Below are positions 40,110 to 49,791 of a stretch of DNA of 64,000 nucleotides, piece by piece; positions within the stretch are counted from its first letter, which is position 1; the number at the start of each line of letters is the position of its first letter. A model generated the notes under the pieces. The model was not told where the DNA came from. It ran no database searches and worked only from the letters and a program-made list of their open reading frames with translations. The DNA lies in assembly GCA_017536625.1 (NCBI GenBank), contig JAFXGY010000048.1:16032-80031 (forward strand), in the 5' to 3' direction. A program made the position numbers and the translations under genes. Origin of the DNA: Oscillospiraceae bacterium. GTDB taxonomy: Bacteria > Bacillota > Clostridia > Oscillospirales > Ruminococcaceae.

Positions 40110-41624
40110 ATGAATGTTGTAATTTATGCCAGATTTTCTAGCCACAGCCAGACGGAACAGTCGATAGAAGGCCAGCTGAAAGAATGTTATGCCTACGCTG
40201 AAAGGATGGGATATACGGTTGTCGGTGAATATATAGACCGTGCTCAAAGCGGAAAGTTTGATACTCGTACAGACTTTCAAAAGATGATCGCAGACAGTGA
40301 AAAACATACTTTTCAGGGTGTACTTGTTTATCAGCTTGACCGCTTTGCCCGTAACAGATACGACAGTGCGATTTATAAAGCAAAGCTAAAGAAAAACGGT
40401 GTGCGTGTTCTTTCAGCAAGGGAGAATATCACCGATGACGCTTCAGGAATTTTGATAGAAGGCGTTCTTGAAAGTATGGCAGAATATTATTCTGCGGAAC
40501 TTGCACAGAAGATACACAGAGGCATGCTGATTAATGCCGAAAAATGTTTATCAAACGGAAGCAATCCCGGTTTAGGCTTTAAAGTTAATAAAGACAGAAC
40601 TTTTTCCGTTGATGAAGAAGGAGCAAAAATCGTTCGTGAAATATTTGAACGTTATGCAAGAGGAGAAACAAAGGCAGAGATAGTAAAGGATTTGCAACAA
40701 AGAAAAGTTAAATCTTCACTTGGAAATGTATTTACATATAATAGCTTAAGTCATTTACTTGAAAATAAGCGTTATATTGGAATTTACATGTATAAAGATA
40801 TGGAAACTCCGGGGGGAATGCCAAGAATAGTGGACGATGATTTATTTTATAAGGTACAGGATATTCTGAAGAAGAACAAATCCGTGACTGCTCGCACAAG
40901 AGGAGAAAACGAATATCTTCTGACGACAAAACTCTTTTGCGGATACTGTAAAGAAATGATGGTGGGATACGGTGGTACCGGAAAATCCGGAAAACAATAT
41001 CATTATTATATGTGTAGGAAAGCACGCAAAAAACAATGTGATAAGAAAATAATTAAAAAAGAATATATTGAAGATCGAATAGTAAAAGAGTGTCTTAAAA
41101 TGCTTACGGAGGATAAAATTCAGTATATAGCCAAGAAAATTGCAGAAGAATGCAGCAAAAATCCAGATAATATTTCCGTAAAAGAAATCAAAAATGCTCT
41201 GAAAGAAGTTGATTTAGCAATTGAGAATCTTTGGAAAGGAATTGAAAAAGGACAAGCAGTTGAAATGCTGACAGAACGTCTTCATAAACGTCAGGCAGAA
41301 AAAGCAGAATTAGAGGAACAGCTTGCCATTGAAAACAATAAAAAAGTTTGTCTGTCTGAAGCACAAATTCTGGCTTTCCTTGATTATATTTGTGAAATGC
41401 CTCTAAACGATTTAAACAAACGCAGGGCGATTATCAATATATTTGTTCACTCGATTTATTTGTATGATGGATATTTTACATTGATTATCAATGCCAGTAA
41501 AAAACCATTAAACATAGAGAATATACCGTTTGATGATATTGAAGCGGCATTTGATGCGGAAAACTGCGATTTTGGGGAGTGTTCATCTTTGCAGATAACT
41601 GCTCCACCACTCAGTTTCACATAG
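40110..41624 (+). CDS. Large serine recombinase (TnpX-like integrase)
   Basis: A 504-residue site-specific recombinase. The catalytic domain has Ser10 in YARFSSHSQTEQSIEGQ and VYQLDRFARNRYDS; a recombinase domain (NPGLGFKVNKDRTFSVDEEGA) and a zinc ribbon (FCGYCKEMM ... YMCRKARKKQC) follow, then a coiled coil (VEMLTERLHKRQAEKAELEEQ). It should integrate and excise the island. Its last codons (TAPPLSFT) run through the right att core, so excision replaces the C-terminal tail. Start is behind AAAAAGGAGGTCAAATAT. Confidence 0.93.
   Translation: MNVVIYARFSSHSQTEQSIEGQLKECYAYAERMGYTVVGEYIDRAQSGKFDTRTDFQKMIADSEKHTFQGVLVYQLDRFARNRYDSAIYKAKLKKNGVRVLSARENITDDASGILIEGVLESMAEYYSAELAQKIHRGMLINAEKCLSNGSNPGLGFKVNKDRTFSVDEEGAKIVREIFERYARGETKAEIVKDLQQRKVKSSLGNVFTYNSLSHLLENKRYIGIYMYKDMETPGGMPRIVDDDLFYKVQDILKKNKSVTARTRGENEYLLTTKLFCGYCKEMMVGYGGTGKSGKQYHYYMCRKARKKQCDKKIIKKEYIEDRIVKECLKMLTEDKIQYIAKKIAEECSKNPDNISVKEIKNALKEVDLAIENLWKGIEKGQAVEMLTERLHKRQAEKAELEEQLAIENNKKVCLSEAQILAFLDYICEMPLNDLNKRRAIINIFVHSIYLYDGYFTLIINASKKPLNIENIPFDDIEAAFDAENCDFGECSSLQITAPPLSFT
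41602..41609 (+). other. Right attachment core (attR)
   Basis: CTCCACCA inside the last codons of the recombinase gene, identical to the end of ssrA. Immediately to the right, CTCAGTTTCAC begins a sequence that recurs in degraded form at 55646 and 62042. Confidence 0.6.
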
Positions 41625-41722
41625 CGTGAAAAATTACAGAATAAGCCACCTGACCAGCATTGCTGGTCAGGCGGCTTATTTGTTTGTTATGCCTTCGATT
41701 GCCTCGGCAAAACAAGTTTTCA
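41610..41722. repeat. ssrA-downstream scar A with terminator hairpin
   Basis: CTCAGTTTCACATAGCGTGAAA, then the hairpin AAGCCACCTGACCAGC/GCTGGTCAGGCGGCTT and the tail ATTTGTTTGTTATG. Three related but diverged copies lie at 55.37, 55.65 and 62.04 kb. This is probably the original region behind ssrA and its terminator, pushed right by the island. The remaining bases up to 41896 hold no gene I can support. Confidence 0.6.
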
Positions 41723-41896
41723 GGTTTTTGTAAAATGGCAGATGGCGAGGATAGACTGGCCAAAACGGGTATCAGGATATTTTGAAAAAATGCAAATTTC
41801 TCCGCGTTTTTCGGTAGTGGAGGGTATATGTTTTTGGTAGGCTCCACCACAGGAAAATACGGCATAAGCGCTACCACCGAACGGAATTTGTTACAG

Positions 41897-41936
41897 AAAA
41901 AGACACCGTGCCCAAACCAAAACACGGTGTCTTTTG
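41897..41936 (-). terminator. Terminator of the AraC-type regulator gene
   Basis: AAAGACACCGTG/CACGGTGTCTTTT stem 15 bases past the stop of the leftward gene; also usable from the left. Confidence 0.82.
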
Positions 41937-41952
41937 TTGAAAGTATGGGAGT

Positions 41953-42744
41953 TTATTTTATCGGAACGTAAATAAAAGCCTTTTCGCCTTTGTAAAATTC
42001 AAAGCACATTTTTTCCTCATCAAATTTCTTTCCGGAAACGGGAAACCATTCGTCAAAAATATGTTTCCAAAGCCGGTTAAGTTCTTCGGAAAGATTTTTA
42101 TCAAAAACGGAAACTTCCGCTTCAAAAACCGCGTATTCCGCTTTTGGGACTGTAATTGAGAAAAAACCTTCCGGAACGGTTTCGCAATTTGTTTCAAAAC
42201 CGAAGAAATAACTGAGTTCTCCGTTGTTTTCGGTCGGATGTATCCAGGCGGCAACTTCGCCGAAATCCTCAAGGTTTTCCGGATATGCGGGATATTTTGT
42301 AAAATCGATTTTCTTCCAGTATGCGCCGTATTTTTCGCTTTTGATTTCCTCCGGCGGAATTATGCAGTAACCGATGGCGGAAAAAGCATCTTTTTCGATA
42401 ATGGTCATTTTTTCATCTTCTTTCAGAATATTTCTGCGGTATTCCGAAGCGTTTGTTCCGAAATTTTTTCGGAAAGCCTTTGCAAAACCGGAGGGAGTAT
42501 CGTAACCTGCCCGAAGGGCTGTTTCCGTTATGCTCATTCCGGCGGCAATGTTTTCCGCCGCCTTTTCAAGTTTTTTGCGGGAAATATATTCCCCGACGGA
42601 AATTCCGAAATGCGCCCGGAAAAGGTGGCAGAAATGATAGAGCGAATATCCCGAAATTTCCGCAAGTTCCTTTGCCGTGGGCGGATATTCAAGGTGTTCC
42701 CCGATATATTTTTCGCATTTTTCCATTACTTCAATATAGTTCAT
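41953..42744 (-). CDS. AraC-family regulator with GyrI-like effector domain
   Basis: A 263-residue regulator. Two HTH motifs of an AraC DNA-binding domain occupy the N-terminal 105 residues (TAKELAEISGYSLYHFCHLF and ITETALRAGYDTPSGFAKAF), followed by a GyrI/BmrR-like ligand domain (FSAIGYCIIPPEEIKSEKYG ... YFFGFETNCETVPEGFFSI). Such proteins bind small, often lipophilic, effectors. The start MNYIEVMEKCEKYIG at 42744 is preferred over one at 42798 because GGAGG lies between them. It diverges from the cobalamin riboswitch 160 bases away, so it may influence that operon, but no operator is obvious. Confidence 0.88.
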   Translation of the reverse strand: MNYIEVMEKCEKYIGEHLEYPPTAKELAEISGYSLYHFCHLFRAHFGISVGEYISRKKLEKAAENIAAGMSITETALRAGYDTPSGFAKAFRKNFGTNASEYRRNILKEDEKMTIIEKDAFSAIGYCIIPPEEIKSEKYGAYWKKIDFTKYPAYPENLEDFGEVAAWIHPTENNGELSYFFGFETNCETVPEGFFSITVPKAEYAVFEAEVSVFDKNLSEELNRLWKHIFDEWFPVSGKKFDEEKMCFEFYKGEKAFIYVPIK

Positions 42745-42900
42745 TATTATGTAATCCTCCGAAAAGGGTGTAAAATCTTCAATATTGCTATTATACAATT
42801 TTTGACAAGAAAGGACATGTCCTATCTTGCTGACTTGATTAAAACCGATGGAAAACCGAAAAATATAGTGATATTATTGAATTAATTTAATAATCTGCAT

Positions 42901-43106
42901 TGTGTTCCGGCGTTATGGCTGCAAGTTTTTGCAGGCGCCGGAATTAGGAAATCCGGTGAAAGTCCGGAGCAGTAACCGTTGCTGTATGCGCAGGAGTTTT
43001 TTGTTCGCGGTGCGAACCGGCCATTGGGAAACCGAGAAGGTAGAACAAAAAACGCAGGAAAATCAGTTTTTCCCAAATGCGCGAGCCAGAATGTCGACAA
43101 TGCGTG
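42901..43106 (+). promoter_or_regulatory. Cobalamin riboswitch
   Basis: Conserved parts of the B12 aptamer are present in order: GGCGTTATGGCTGC..GCAGGCGCC, then AGGAAATCCGGTGAAAGTCC with GGAGCAGTAACCGTTGCTGT, a variable peripheral part, and CGAGCCAGAATGTCGAC. The GGTGAAAGTCCGG core is diagnostic. A terminator hairpin 57 bases further on is the probable expression platform, so corrinoid excess should shut off the downstream operon. Exact ends and the preferred ligand (adenosyl- or hydroxocobalamin class) are not certain. Confidence 0.88.
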
Positions 43107-43163
43107 GAAAGTTTTTTTGCGGTGCGTTTACACCCGAAAAAACAAAGACTGCGGAAAAATTCG

Positions 43164-43202
43164 GCCGCCGAAGGTTTTTTATCTTCGGCGGCTTCTTTTT
43201 TT
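43164..43202 (+). terminator. Riboswitch expression-platform terminator
   Basis: GCCGCCGAAG, nine-base loop, CTTCGGCGGC, TTCTTTTTTT, ending 20 bases before the start of the first operon gene. Its place between aptamer and gene indicates transcriptional control. Confidence 0.88.
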
Positions 43203-43222
43203 GCAAAAAAGGAGGAGAAGAT

Positions 43223-46200
43223 ATGAAAAACATTTTTAAAAAGGCGTTATCGTTTTTCCTTGCTGTGATAATGACAGTGGGAATGTTCCCGGTAACGGCA
43301 ATGGCGGAGGAACAATATGTTTATTTTTCCATAAGCCTTGATGACAAATTTCTTGAAGGAAGCGACGGAACGGTTATGGCCCGTGTTCCGGTTGCAGTTT
43401 CCGAACTGGAAAATATAAAACTTTCCGATTACGGGCTTTCTGAATATGCCGTTGATAAAAACGGTGACGGAAAGGAGGATATCACCGCTCTGCATCTTGA
43501 TCTTTATGCCCATGATAAATATTGCGAAAGAAACGGCAAGGAAATTGCGGAGCAGGTGCAGGGTGCTCCCGGAAGCCTTTATTTCACCAGTTTCTGGAGC
43601 GGGCATGACTGTAACCTCAACTATTATGTAAACGGAGAATATCCGCTCAATGCCGAACTTTCCGAAAGCTGGGGATATTCCGTAGGTGCAACAGCTGACG
43701 TTATCGCGGTAAATCCCGGAGATTTCGTGGATATCATTCTTATGAACAGCTGGAACTTCTGCTGGGATTCCTTTGGTGGATTCCATTATTTCATTGATGA
43801 AAACGGAAGCATCAGCCATAAATTTGCGGCAAATGTTGGCGAAGAAATTTCTTTCAACATCGGAAGAGCATACGGCAATCTTATGATGGGCGGAATGACT
43901 GAAATCGTTCCGGAGACAAACGGTCTTACCCTTTATTACAGCAAGGACAAAACCGATATGCTTTCGGGCGGCGGAAATACTGTTTTTGACGATGATTACG
44001 ACGGAACCGTTTCCGTAACCTTCCCGGAAGCGGGAACATGGTATGTCTGGGTGCCCGGAATGTACGGAATGGAATATCCGGACGAAATCGTTTCCGGTCC
44101 GGCATTTGCGGAAGTTACCGTTACCGGCGAAGCAGAACCCGAAATCACCCTTTCCCTCGATAAAACCGCCCTTTCAATAACCGAAGGAAAGACCGCGGCA
44201 ATCACCGCTACTGTTGTTCCGGAAGAAAAAGCTTCGGAAATCGAATGGTTCTCTTCCGATGAAACCGTTGCCACCGTTGAAAACGGAGTTGTAACCGCCG
44301 CTTCAAAGGGCGAAGCGACCGTCACAGCAAAAATCGGCGATGTTTCCGCAGAATGTCAGGTAACCGTAACCGAACTTGCGCTCTATCTTTCCGAACTCAG
44401 TTTTTCCGAAACCGCAACAGACGAATTTTTTGAAATGAGCCCGGAACTGGGTAACAAAATTTTTGGATATGACGTAAAAGTTCAGGACAGCATCAACAGA
44501 ATTTTCATAAAAGCAAAACTTTCCGGCGACGCACCGGAAGGTTCGGCCATCACTGCAAAATTTATTGAAACCAAAGGCACCGAACAGGTAATAAACGTAA
44601 AATCCGGCAACGAAAAAGGCGTTCTGCTCACAAGAGCGCTCAACAAAGGCACGGTCGGCAACACCGTCACTCTTGAAGTCGGCGCTGAAGGCGATATTCA
44701 GACCTATACCATTGAACTTAAAAGAACCCCGAGCCTTACCGGACTTTCTGCCGCGGATTTGGGCGGAAACGCAATTTCTTTCAACGAAAAATTTGCGGTC
44801 AGCACCACCGAATATACCGCTTCCACCGGTGAAGAAAAAATCGCCGTAACCGGCGTTCCCTACGACGAAAGCTATACCGTTACTTATAACGGAAGCGAAG
44901 ACAACGTTGTTTCTCTTTCCGAAGGCGAAAACATAATCGCCGTTACCGTAAAGAATGCGGAAGGTTTTGAAAAAACATATAAACTTAAAATAACAAAACT
45001 TGCAAAAGCAAAAATCACTTTCAGCGTAAACCCGAAAAACGCGCTTGTTTATATCAGCGATAAGTTCAACAAAGGCGTTCCCGCAAACGCAAACGGAGAA
45101 TTTGAACTTCTTGAAGGCGAAACCTATACCTATAACGCAACCGCCTTCGGATATATCGGCAAAACCGCGGAATATGTTCCCTCCGGCGATGCTCTTGTTA
45201 TGGTGAACCTTGAAAAAGCGCCGGCAGTTTCTTTTAAAGAATACGATTCCAGCTGGCCTTTCTTCGGACTTAACAATAATAACAACATGGTAATCGACCG
45301 CCCCACCCCGGTGGTTAAGGAAGAAACCGCTCTTTATTGGGCGAACAAAATCGGAACCGGTTATGATTACGGCGCAACGGGCGTTCCGATACTTGTTGAC
45401 GATTATCTCTATTGCTACGCCGGCAAAACCATTATGAAAATAGATAAGATAAGCGGCGAAATAATCCAGACCGGAAAAATGACCGGCGGTTCTTCCGCAT
45501 ACGCAATCTGCTCTCTTACCTATGCGGAAGGACTTATCTTCGTCGGACTCAACAACGGCACCGTTCAGGCATTCAATGCCGAAACCCTTGAATCCGTCTG
45601 GCTTTATAAAGATCCGCTTAAAGGTCAGCCCAACGCCCAGATTACTTACAGCGACGGCTACGTTTACACCGGATTCTGGAATTCCGAAGACGGTGAAGCG
45701 GCTTACGTAGCACTTTCCATCACAGATGAAAACCCGGAAGAAACCGATGAGGCAAAAATCGCTTCCTGGCGCCATATCCAGAAAGGCGGTTTCTATTGGG
45801 CAGGCGCTTATATCGAAGGCGATTATCTTTATATCGGAACCGATGACGGCGAAGACGGTTATCAGACAGGATTTGCGCATCTTCTTTCCATCAACAAACA
45901 CACCGGTAAAGTCGTTGACGACGTCACTATGCCGAACGTCGGCGACATAAGAAGCAGCATCAACCAGACCGGAGGAAAGCTTTATTTCACCTCCAAAGGC
46001 GGATATTTTTACGAAGCGGAATATAACCCCAAAACCGGCGATATCGGAAATCTCCGTTTTATCGAACTCCAGAACGGAAACAACGGCGTTCCCATGAGCA
46101 CCAGCACCCCTACCGTTTATAACGGAAGAGCATATATCGGCGTTTCCGGCAAAGGCCAGTTTTCCGCATATTCCGGACACAACATCACAGTAATCGATAT

Positions 46201-48001
46201 TCCTTCCTGGAGCATTGCGTATTCCGTTCCGACCCAGGGTTATCCCCAGACCACCGGAACCCTTACAACCTATTACGAAAAGATCGACGGTTACGTTTAC
46301 GTATATTTCTTCGATAACTTCACCCCCGGAAAACTCCGCGTTCTTGCGGATAAACCCGGAATGACCGAACCGCTTAAAACCATCGAAGAAACCACCAACG
46401 GAAAAACCTATGAGGTTGGTTACAGCGTTTTTGAACCTACCGGAAAACTTGCCCAATACTGCATCTGCACCCCGATTATCGATGAAGACGGCACCCTTTA
46501 TTTCAAAAACGACAGCGCAAACCTTTTTGCGGTGGGCTCCGCCGTTGAATATATCGAAGTCACCAAAAACCCGGATAAGATGAGCTATAAACCCGGCGAA
46601 GTTTTTGACCCCACCGGAATGGAAGTTACCGCGTATTACTATAACGGAACAGAGCGCGACATTACGGATTATGTAACCTGGTTCGCCGAACCTCTTACCG
46701 AAGAGAACGAAAACTTTATGATTGTTTTCGAAAACGTCGGCGGCGATGTAAAACCTTTCGATACCATCGAACTTTCCATCAGCAGCGGTTTTGTTGAGCT
46801 TATTCCAGAAAAAGAACCGACTAAAACCAAAATAAGACTCAACGACACCGTAAAATTCGATAACACAATCGATACCCCGGAAACCTTCTTTGTAAAAGAC
46901 CCCAAGGGCGGCGTTTTCTATGTGGGAATCCTTTCCGATATGGAATACGATGACTTTGAACTCCATGCAAGCGGCTACATCAAAGGTCAGCTTATCGATT
47001 TCGACCCGGAAAAATACCGCAGCATCGGCGAAACCTATTGCGTATATAACAGCCTTACCGGAGAAATCGCCGAAAACGTTCTTTCTTCCGGAGCGGGAAT
47101 CCGTCCCGATAACAAAGCGGAAGGAATGACCTATGAAAAAGCTGTAAAACTTGCAAAGCATCTTAACGACGAAAACAAGGTCACCTATTACAAAGTAAAA
47201 TGCGAACAGACCGTTTATGTTGCAAAAATAACCGTTCCGGAAAATTACAGCACCGCATATAAATCCGGTACATATAAAATCACCGCGGAAAAAGACGGCG
47301 TTAAATATTCCAGCGCGGAAAACAAAATCGTCACCGACGTTTCTATTTTTGAGTATGAATACCTCAAATGGGCAACAGCGAACGATGAAGTCGAAGTCAT
47401 GGAAGAGGACGCAAGAGGATATTCTTCCTATCTCAGCGATAAATACGGCTACGGAGATGAGAAATATGCTCCGCCCCTTTGGGAAAAACCCACTGTTGTT
47501 TCCACCACCGCTTTCCGCGCCGTAAGAGGGAAGAAAATGGTCCTTGCCTGCGGAGAAGGAGTTAAAATCACAATTCCGGAAATCAGCACAATGCAAAGAG
47601 GAATTAACTTCATTTATAAAAACACCGTGGGCGAACTTGATGAGGAAAAGAAAACCACCGTTTACAGCCTCAATTTCTTCGGAAAACAGCCGGTTCAGAG
47701 CGATTTTACTATCGAATGGAAACTCGGAGTAAACGCCTTTGAACTTCGTGAAAGTTTTAAAATCAAGGTAGAGGAAGAGGACATCATCACTTACTATATT
47801 CTTAAAGACGGAAAATATTTCGACGAATTCACAGTCGATTATATGACCGACGATTTGAATGAAGATATCACCATCACCCTTGAAAACGAAGGCGGCACCA
47901 CTCTTGGCAATTACACAATTACAACCAAAAAACCTGCGGATGCGGATTCTGCCGATGATTCCGAGGAAATCAACCCCAACACAGGCGCACCGATTTTTTA
48001 A
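43223..48001 (+). CDS. Large secreted protein with DUF4430-like, Ig-like and PQQ beta-propeller domains
   Basis: A 1592-residue exported protein (signal peptide KKALSFFLAVIMTVGMFPVTAMA). Domains, roughly: a DUF4430-like beta domain at 85-190; a BIG2 Ig-like domain at 306-390 (SLDKTALSITEG, SSDETVATVENGVVTAASKG); cadherin-like sandwiches to 590; a PQQ/WD-type propeller at 676-1100 (GLIFVGLNNGTVQAFNAETL, DYLYIGTDDG); a BIG3-type Ig domain at about 1110-1190; beta-rich tail ending NPNTGAPIF without a membrane anchor. It is the first gene behind the cobalamin riboswitch (AAAAAAGGAGGAGAAG site), so corrinoid capture at the cell surface is likely. The propeller may serve as the binding platform; BtuG of Bacteroides is a propeller too, but I cannot claim homology. 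Confidence 0.82.
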   Translation: MKNIFKKALSFFLAVIMTVGMFPVTAMAEEQYVYFSISLDDKFLEGSDGTVMARVPVAVSELENIKLSDYGLSEYAVDKNGDGKEDITALHLDLYAHDKYCERNGKEIAEQVQGAPGSLYFTSFWSGHDCNLNYYVNGEYPLNAELSESWGYSVGATADVIAVNPGDFVDIILMNSWNFCWDSFGGFHYFIDENGSISHKFAANVGEEISFNIGRAYGNLMMGGMTEIVPETNGLTLYYSKDKTDMLSGGGNTVFDDDYDGTVSVTFPEAGTWYVWVPGMYGMEYPDEIVSGPAFAEVTVTGEAEPEITLSLDKTALSITEGKTAAITATVVPEEKASEIEWFSSDETVATVENGVVTAASKGEATVTAKIGDVSAECQVTVTELALYLSELSFSETATDEFFEMSPELGNKIFGYDVKVQDSINRIFIKAKLSGDAPEGSAITAKFIETKGTEQVINVKSGNEKGVLLTRALNKGTVGNTVTLEVGAEGDIQTYTIELKRTPSLTGLSAADLGGNAISFNEKFAVSTTEYTASTGEEKIAVTGVPYDESYTVTYNGSEDNVVSLSEGENIIAVTVKNAEGFEKTYKLKITKLAKAKITFSVNPKNALVYISDKFNKGVPANANGEFELLEGETYTYNATAFGYIGKTAEYVPSGDALVMVNLEKAPAVSFKEYDSSWPFFGLNNNNNMVIDRPTPVVKEETALYWANKIGTGYDYGATGVPILVDDYLYCYAGKTIMKIDKISGEIIQTGKMTGGSSAYAICSLTYAEGLIFVGLNNGTVQAFNAETLESVWLYKDPLKGQPNAQITYSDGYVYTGFWNSEDGEAAYVALSITDENPEETDEAKIASWRHIQKGGFYWAGAYIEGDYLYIGTDDGEDGYQTGFAHLLSINKHTGKVVDDVTMPNVGDIRSSINQTGGKLYFTSKGGYFYEAEYNPKTGDIGNLRFIELQNGNNGVPMSTSTPTVYNGRAYIGVSGKGQFSAYSGHNITVIDIPSWSIAYSVPTQGYPQTTGTLTTYYEKIDGYVYVYFFDNFTPGKLRVLADKPGMTEPLKTIEETTNGKTYEVGYSVFEPTGKLAQYCICTPIIDEDGTLYFKNDSANLFAVGSAVEYIEVTKNPDKMSYKPGEVFDPTGMEVTAYYYNGTERDITDYVTWFAEPLTEENENFMIVFENVGGDVKPFDTIELSISSGFVELIPEKEPTKTKIRLNDTVKFDNTIDTPETFFVKDPKGGVFYVGILSDMEYDDFELHASGYIKGQLIDFDPEKYRSIGETYCVYNSLTGEIAENVLSSGAGIRPDNKAEGMTYEKAVKLAKHLNDENKVTYYKVKCEQTVYVAKITVPENYSTAYKSGTYKITAEKDGVKYSSAENKIVTDVSIFEYEYLKWATANDEVEVMEEDARGYSSYLSDKYGYGDEKYAPPLWEKPTVVSTTAFRAVRGKKMVLACGEGVKITIPEISTMQRGINFIYKNTVGELDEEKKTTVYSLNFFGKQPVQSDFTIEWKLGVNAFELRESFKIKVEEEDIITYYILKDGKYFDEFTVDYMTDDLNEDITITLENEGGTTLGNYTITTKKPADADSADDSEEINPNTGAPIF

Positions 48002-48018
48002 AATAAAAGGAGCTTATC

Positions 48019-49791
48019 ATGCTCAAAAAGAACTTGGTTAAAATATTGAGCACGGCGATAATTTTCGCCGTGCTCATCGGCATAGTTATAACAATTTCCG
48101 GTGCGGCAAAGGCGGCTCCGGAAAAGGAATTTGGAGAAACCGAAAAACTTTTGCCGGACGTTATTTTCGGTTCAAAAGGCGAAAATATATTGCCGAATCA
48201 GATTGAAACCGAAGGCGAAAACGAAGAAAATCCGCCGAAGGAAAACCAGATTACAGAGATTCCGGAAAGCATTCCGGAAACGCCGAAGGAAGAACAGAGC
48301 GAAAATAACCAGCCAAATATCGATAAAGTTACCGAAGAAAGCGGAGGAAATTCCGCCGGAAGCGGCGAGGGAGATGTTTCCGGCGAAGGAACCCCGGGCG
48401 AAGTTACGGTTGTTACAGATTTGGAAAATAAAATCGTGACTTCGGCGGAACTTTCCGGCGATATGTTCGGATTTTTTGCCTATATCGAAAACAAAAGCGA
48501 AAAACATTCGCTTACCATAAATTTTAAAAGTTCAGTCACCTCTTTTTCCGGCGAAAATCTTGTTACGTCGGATGATTATTACGAAACAAAGCTTGCCCTT
48601 GGGGCAAACTATTTTACCATTTACCTCGAAGAGGACGGAAAAACCGTTTCATCCGTCCAGTATATAATCACCTATCAGGCGGCGAAGGCGGATTCTTCGA
48701 ATCCCGACGTCGGCGAAGGGGTTTCGATAGTAACAAACCTCGACGGATATGACGAGGTTATGACCAACCGCTATTTCACCTTCACCGTTTCCGCAAGAAG
48801 CAGCGGAAAGGTAATCTATTCCGACCATATCGAAGTCACCCTCGATGGAGTTGTTGTGGATTCGCCCACCGGTTCTTCAACTTTTGAATACGTTCTGAAC
48901 TTTGGGCCGGAAGATACCCACCTTGTGACGGTTCTTGCCTGGGACGACGAAGGAAATTCCGCTTATCGGGAATATGAAGTTAAGTTCAAAGGCAGCAGCG
49001 ACGGGGATTCCATAGGCGTTGCATACGTTGTGATAGACGCCACCACCGCAGGACTTGGAATAATCGGAGAATATGAGATCGAAATTCTGCAGGGCGATAC
49101 AGCTGCAAAAAGCCTTGTTTCTGCGGCGGATTTTATGGGTCTTTCGATCCATTATGACGGCAGTACCGAAAGCGGATTTTACGTTCGGGGAGTAAGCGGA
49201 TTCGGCGGCGTTCCGGAGGTTCCGCCGGAACTTTGGGAATGCGTTTTGCGTGACGGACTTTCCCTTACCGGCGCTCCTTCCGGCGGACTTTTTGCGGGAG
49301 ATTTCACCGCAAACTCCGGCTGGATGTATTCCATAAACGGAACGCTCTATCCGGGAAAAGGCCTTTCCGCCTATAACCTTTCGGACGGGGATACCCTTTA
49401 TCTTCGCTATACCGTCGCGGAAGGAAAGGATATCGGCGGCTCCGGCGGAGGAAACGGAAATCTTGCAGGTTACTGCGGAATCTGGAGCGACGGCGGTTAT
49501 TATGAACTTGAACACGAATACGTTGAAATCGACCGGGGAACCGATTATATCGAATATGAATGCGCCATTTGTGAAAAGCATTATACCGAGGAAATTTTGC
49601 CCGAAGAACCGGAAGAACACGAACATGAATATTACGAGGTCGAACGGGTTGAACCCACGGAAACCGAGGACGGATACGTTATTTATGAATGTGAATGCGG
49701 GGATTGGTACGAGGAAATTCTTCCGGCAACCGGCACCGGCGATGAAGAAGATTTTGAGGAAGGAAGCGAAGAAGATGAAGAAAATCCATAA
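48019..49791 (+). CDS. Membrane-anchored DUF4430 protein (transcobalamin C-terminal type)
   Basis: A 590-residue protein with an N-terminal anchor (LVKILSTAIIFAVLIGIVIT), an acidic Pro/Glu/Asn linker, Ig-like domains, and a DUF4430 domain at about 334-475: GDTAAKSLVSAADFMGL, SGWMYSINGTLYPGKGLSAY and LSDGDTLYLRYT. DUF4430 is the fold of the C-terminal beta domain of animal intrinsic factor and transcobalamin. The tail has two CxxC or CxC modules (YECAICEKHYTEEILPEEPE and YECECGDWYEEILPATG) and ends acidic. It lies 18 bases after the propeller gene, and its end overlaps the next gene by 17 bases. Together with that gene it supplies both halves of a transcobalamin-like binder. Confidence 0.82.
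   Translation: MLKKNLVKILSTAIIFAVLIGIVITISGAAKAAPEKEFGETEKLLPDVIFGSKGENILPNQIETEGENEENPPKENQITEIPESIPETPKEEQSENNQPNIDKVTEESGGNSAGSGEGDVSGEGTPGEVTVVTDLENKIVTSAELSGDMFGFFAYIENKSEKHSLTINFKSSVTSFSGENLVTSDDYYETKLALGANYFTIYLEEDGKTVSSVQYIITYQAAKADSSNPDVGEGVSIVTNLDGYDEVMTNRYFTFTVSARSSGKVIYSDHIEVTLDGVVVDSPTGSSTFEYVLNFGPEDTHLVTVLAWDDEGNSAYREYEVKFKGSSDGDSIGVAYVVIDATTAGLGIIGEYEIEILQGDTAAKSLVSAADFMGLSIHYDGSTESGFYVRGVSGFGGVPEVPPELWECVLRDGLSLTGAPSGGLFAGDFTANSGWMYSINGTLYPGKGLSAYNLSDGDTLYLRYTVAEGKDIGGSGGGNGNLAGYCGIWSDGGYYELEHEYVEIDRGTDYIEYECAICEKHYTEEILPEEPEEHEHEYYEVERVEPTETEDGYVIYECECGDWYEEILPATGTGDEEDFEEGSEEDEENP

Larger units (their letters stand above)
19137..41609. mobile_element. 22.5-kb mobilisable genomic island inserted in ssrA (Tn4451-like backbone, defence cargo)
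   Basis: The island is bounded by CTCCACCA at both ends and has a large serine recombinase gene at its right edge. The backbone resembles the Tn4451 group: TnpV, MobC, relaxase, ParB-like protein, small orphan proteins and recombinase. Cargo: Thoeris-like operon with SOS box, type I restriction operon with GIY-YIG/EVE and TIR genes, a DUF4143 ATPase, and an HEXXH protein. Base use shifts from the GAA/GCG/TTC-rich core to AT-rich codons in the cargo, while the mobilisation genes at 34.2-38.5 kb are intermediate, so the parts have different origins. No type IV secretion genes are present, so it would need a helper to transfer. Confidence 0.75.

Noticed and set aside
44303-47596. 1097-codon open frame on the minus strand opposite the large secreted protein
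   Set aside because: The sense frame has a signal peptide, domains and a ribosome site. The antisense frame has no start context or recognisable domains and results from strong codon bias (few TTA/CTA/TCA codons).
49728-49742. LPATG near the end of the DUF4430 protein as a working sortase signal
   Set aside because: It is followed only by acidic residues and the stop; no hydrophobic segment or positive tail.
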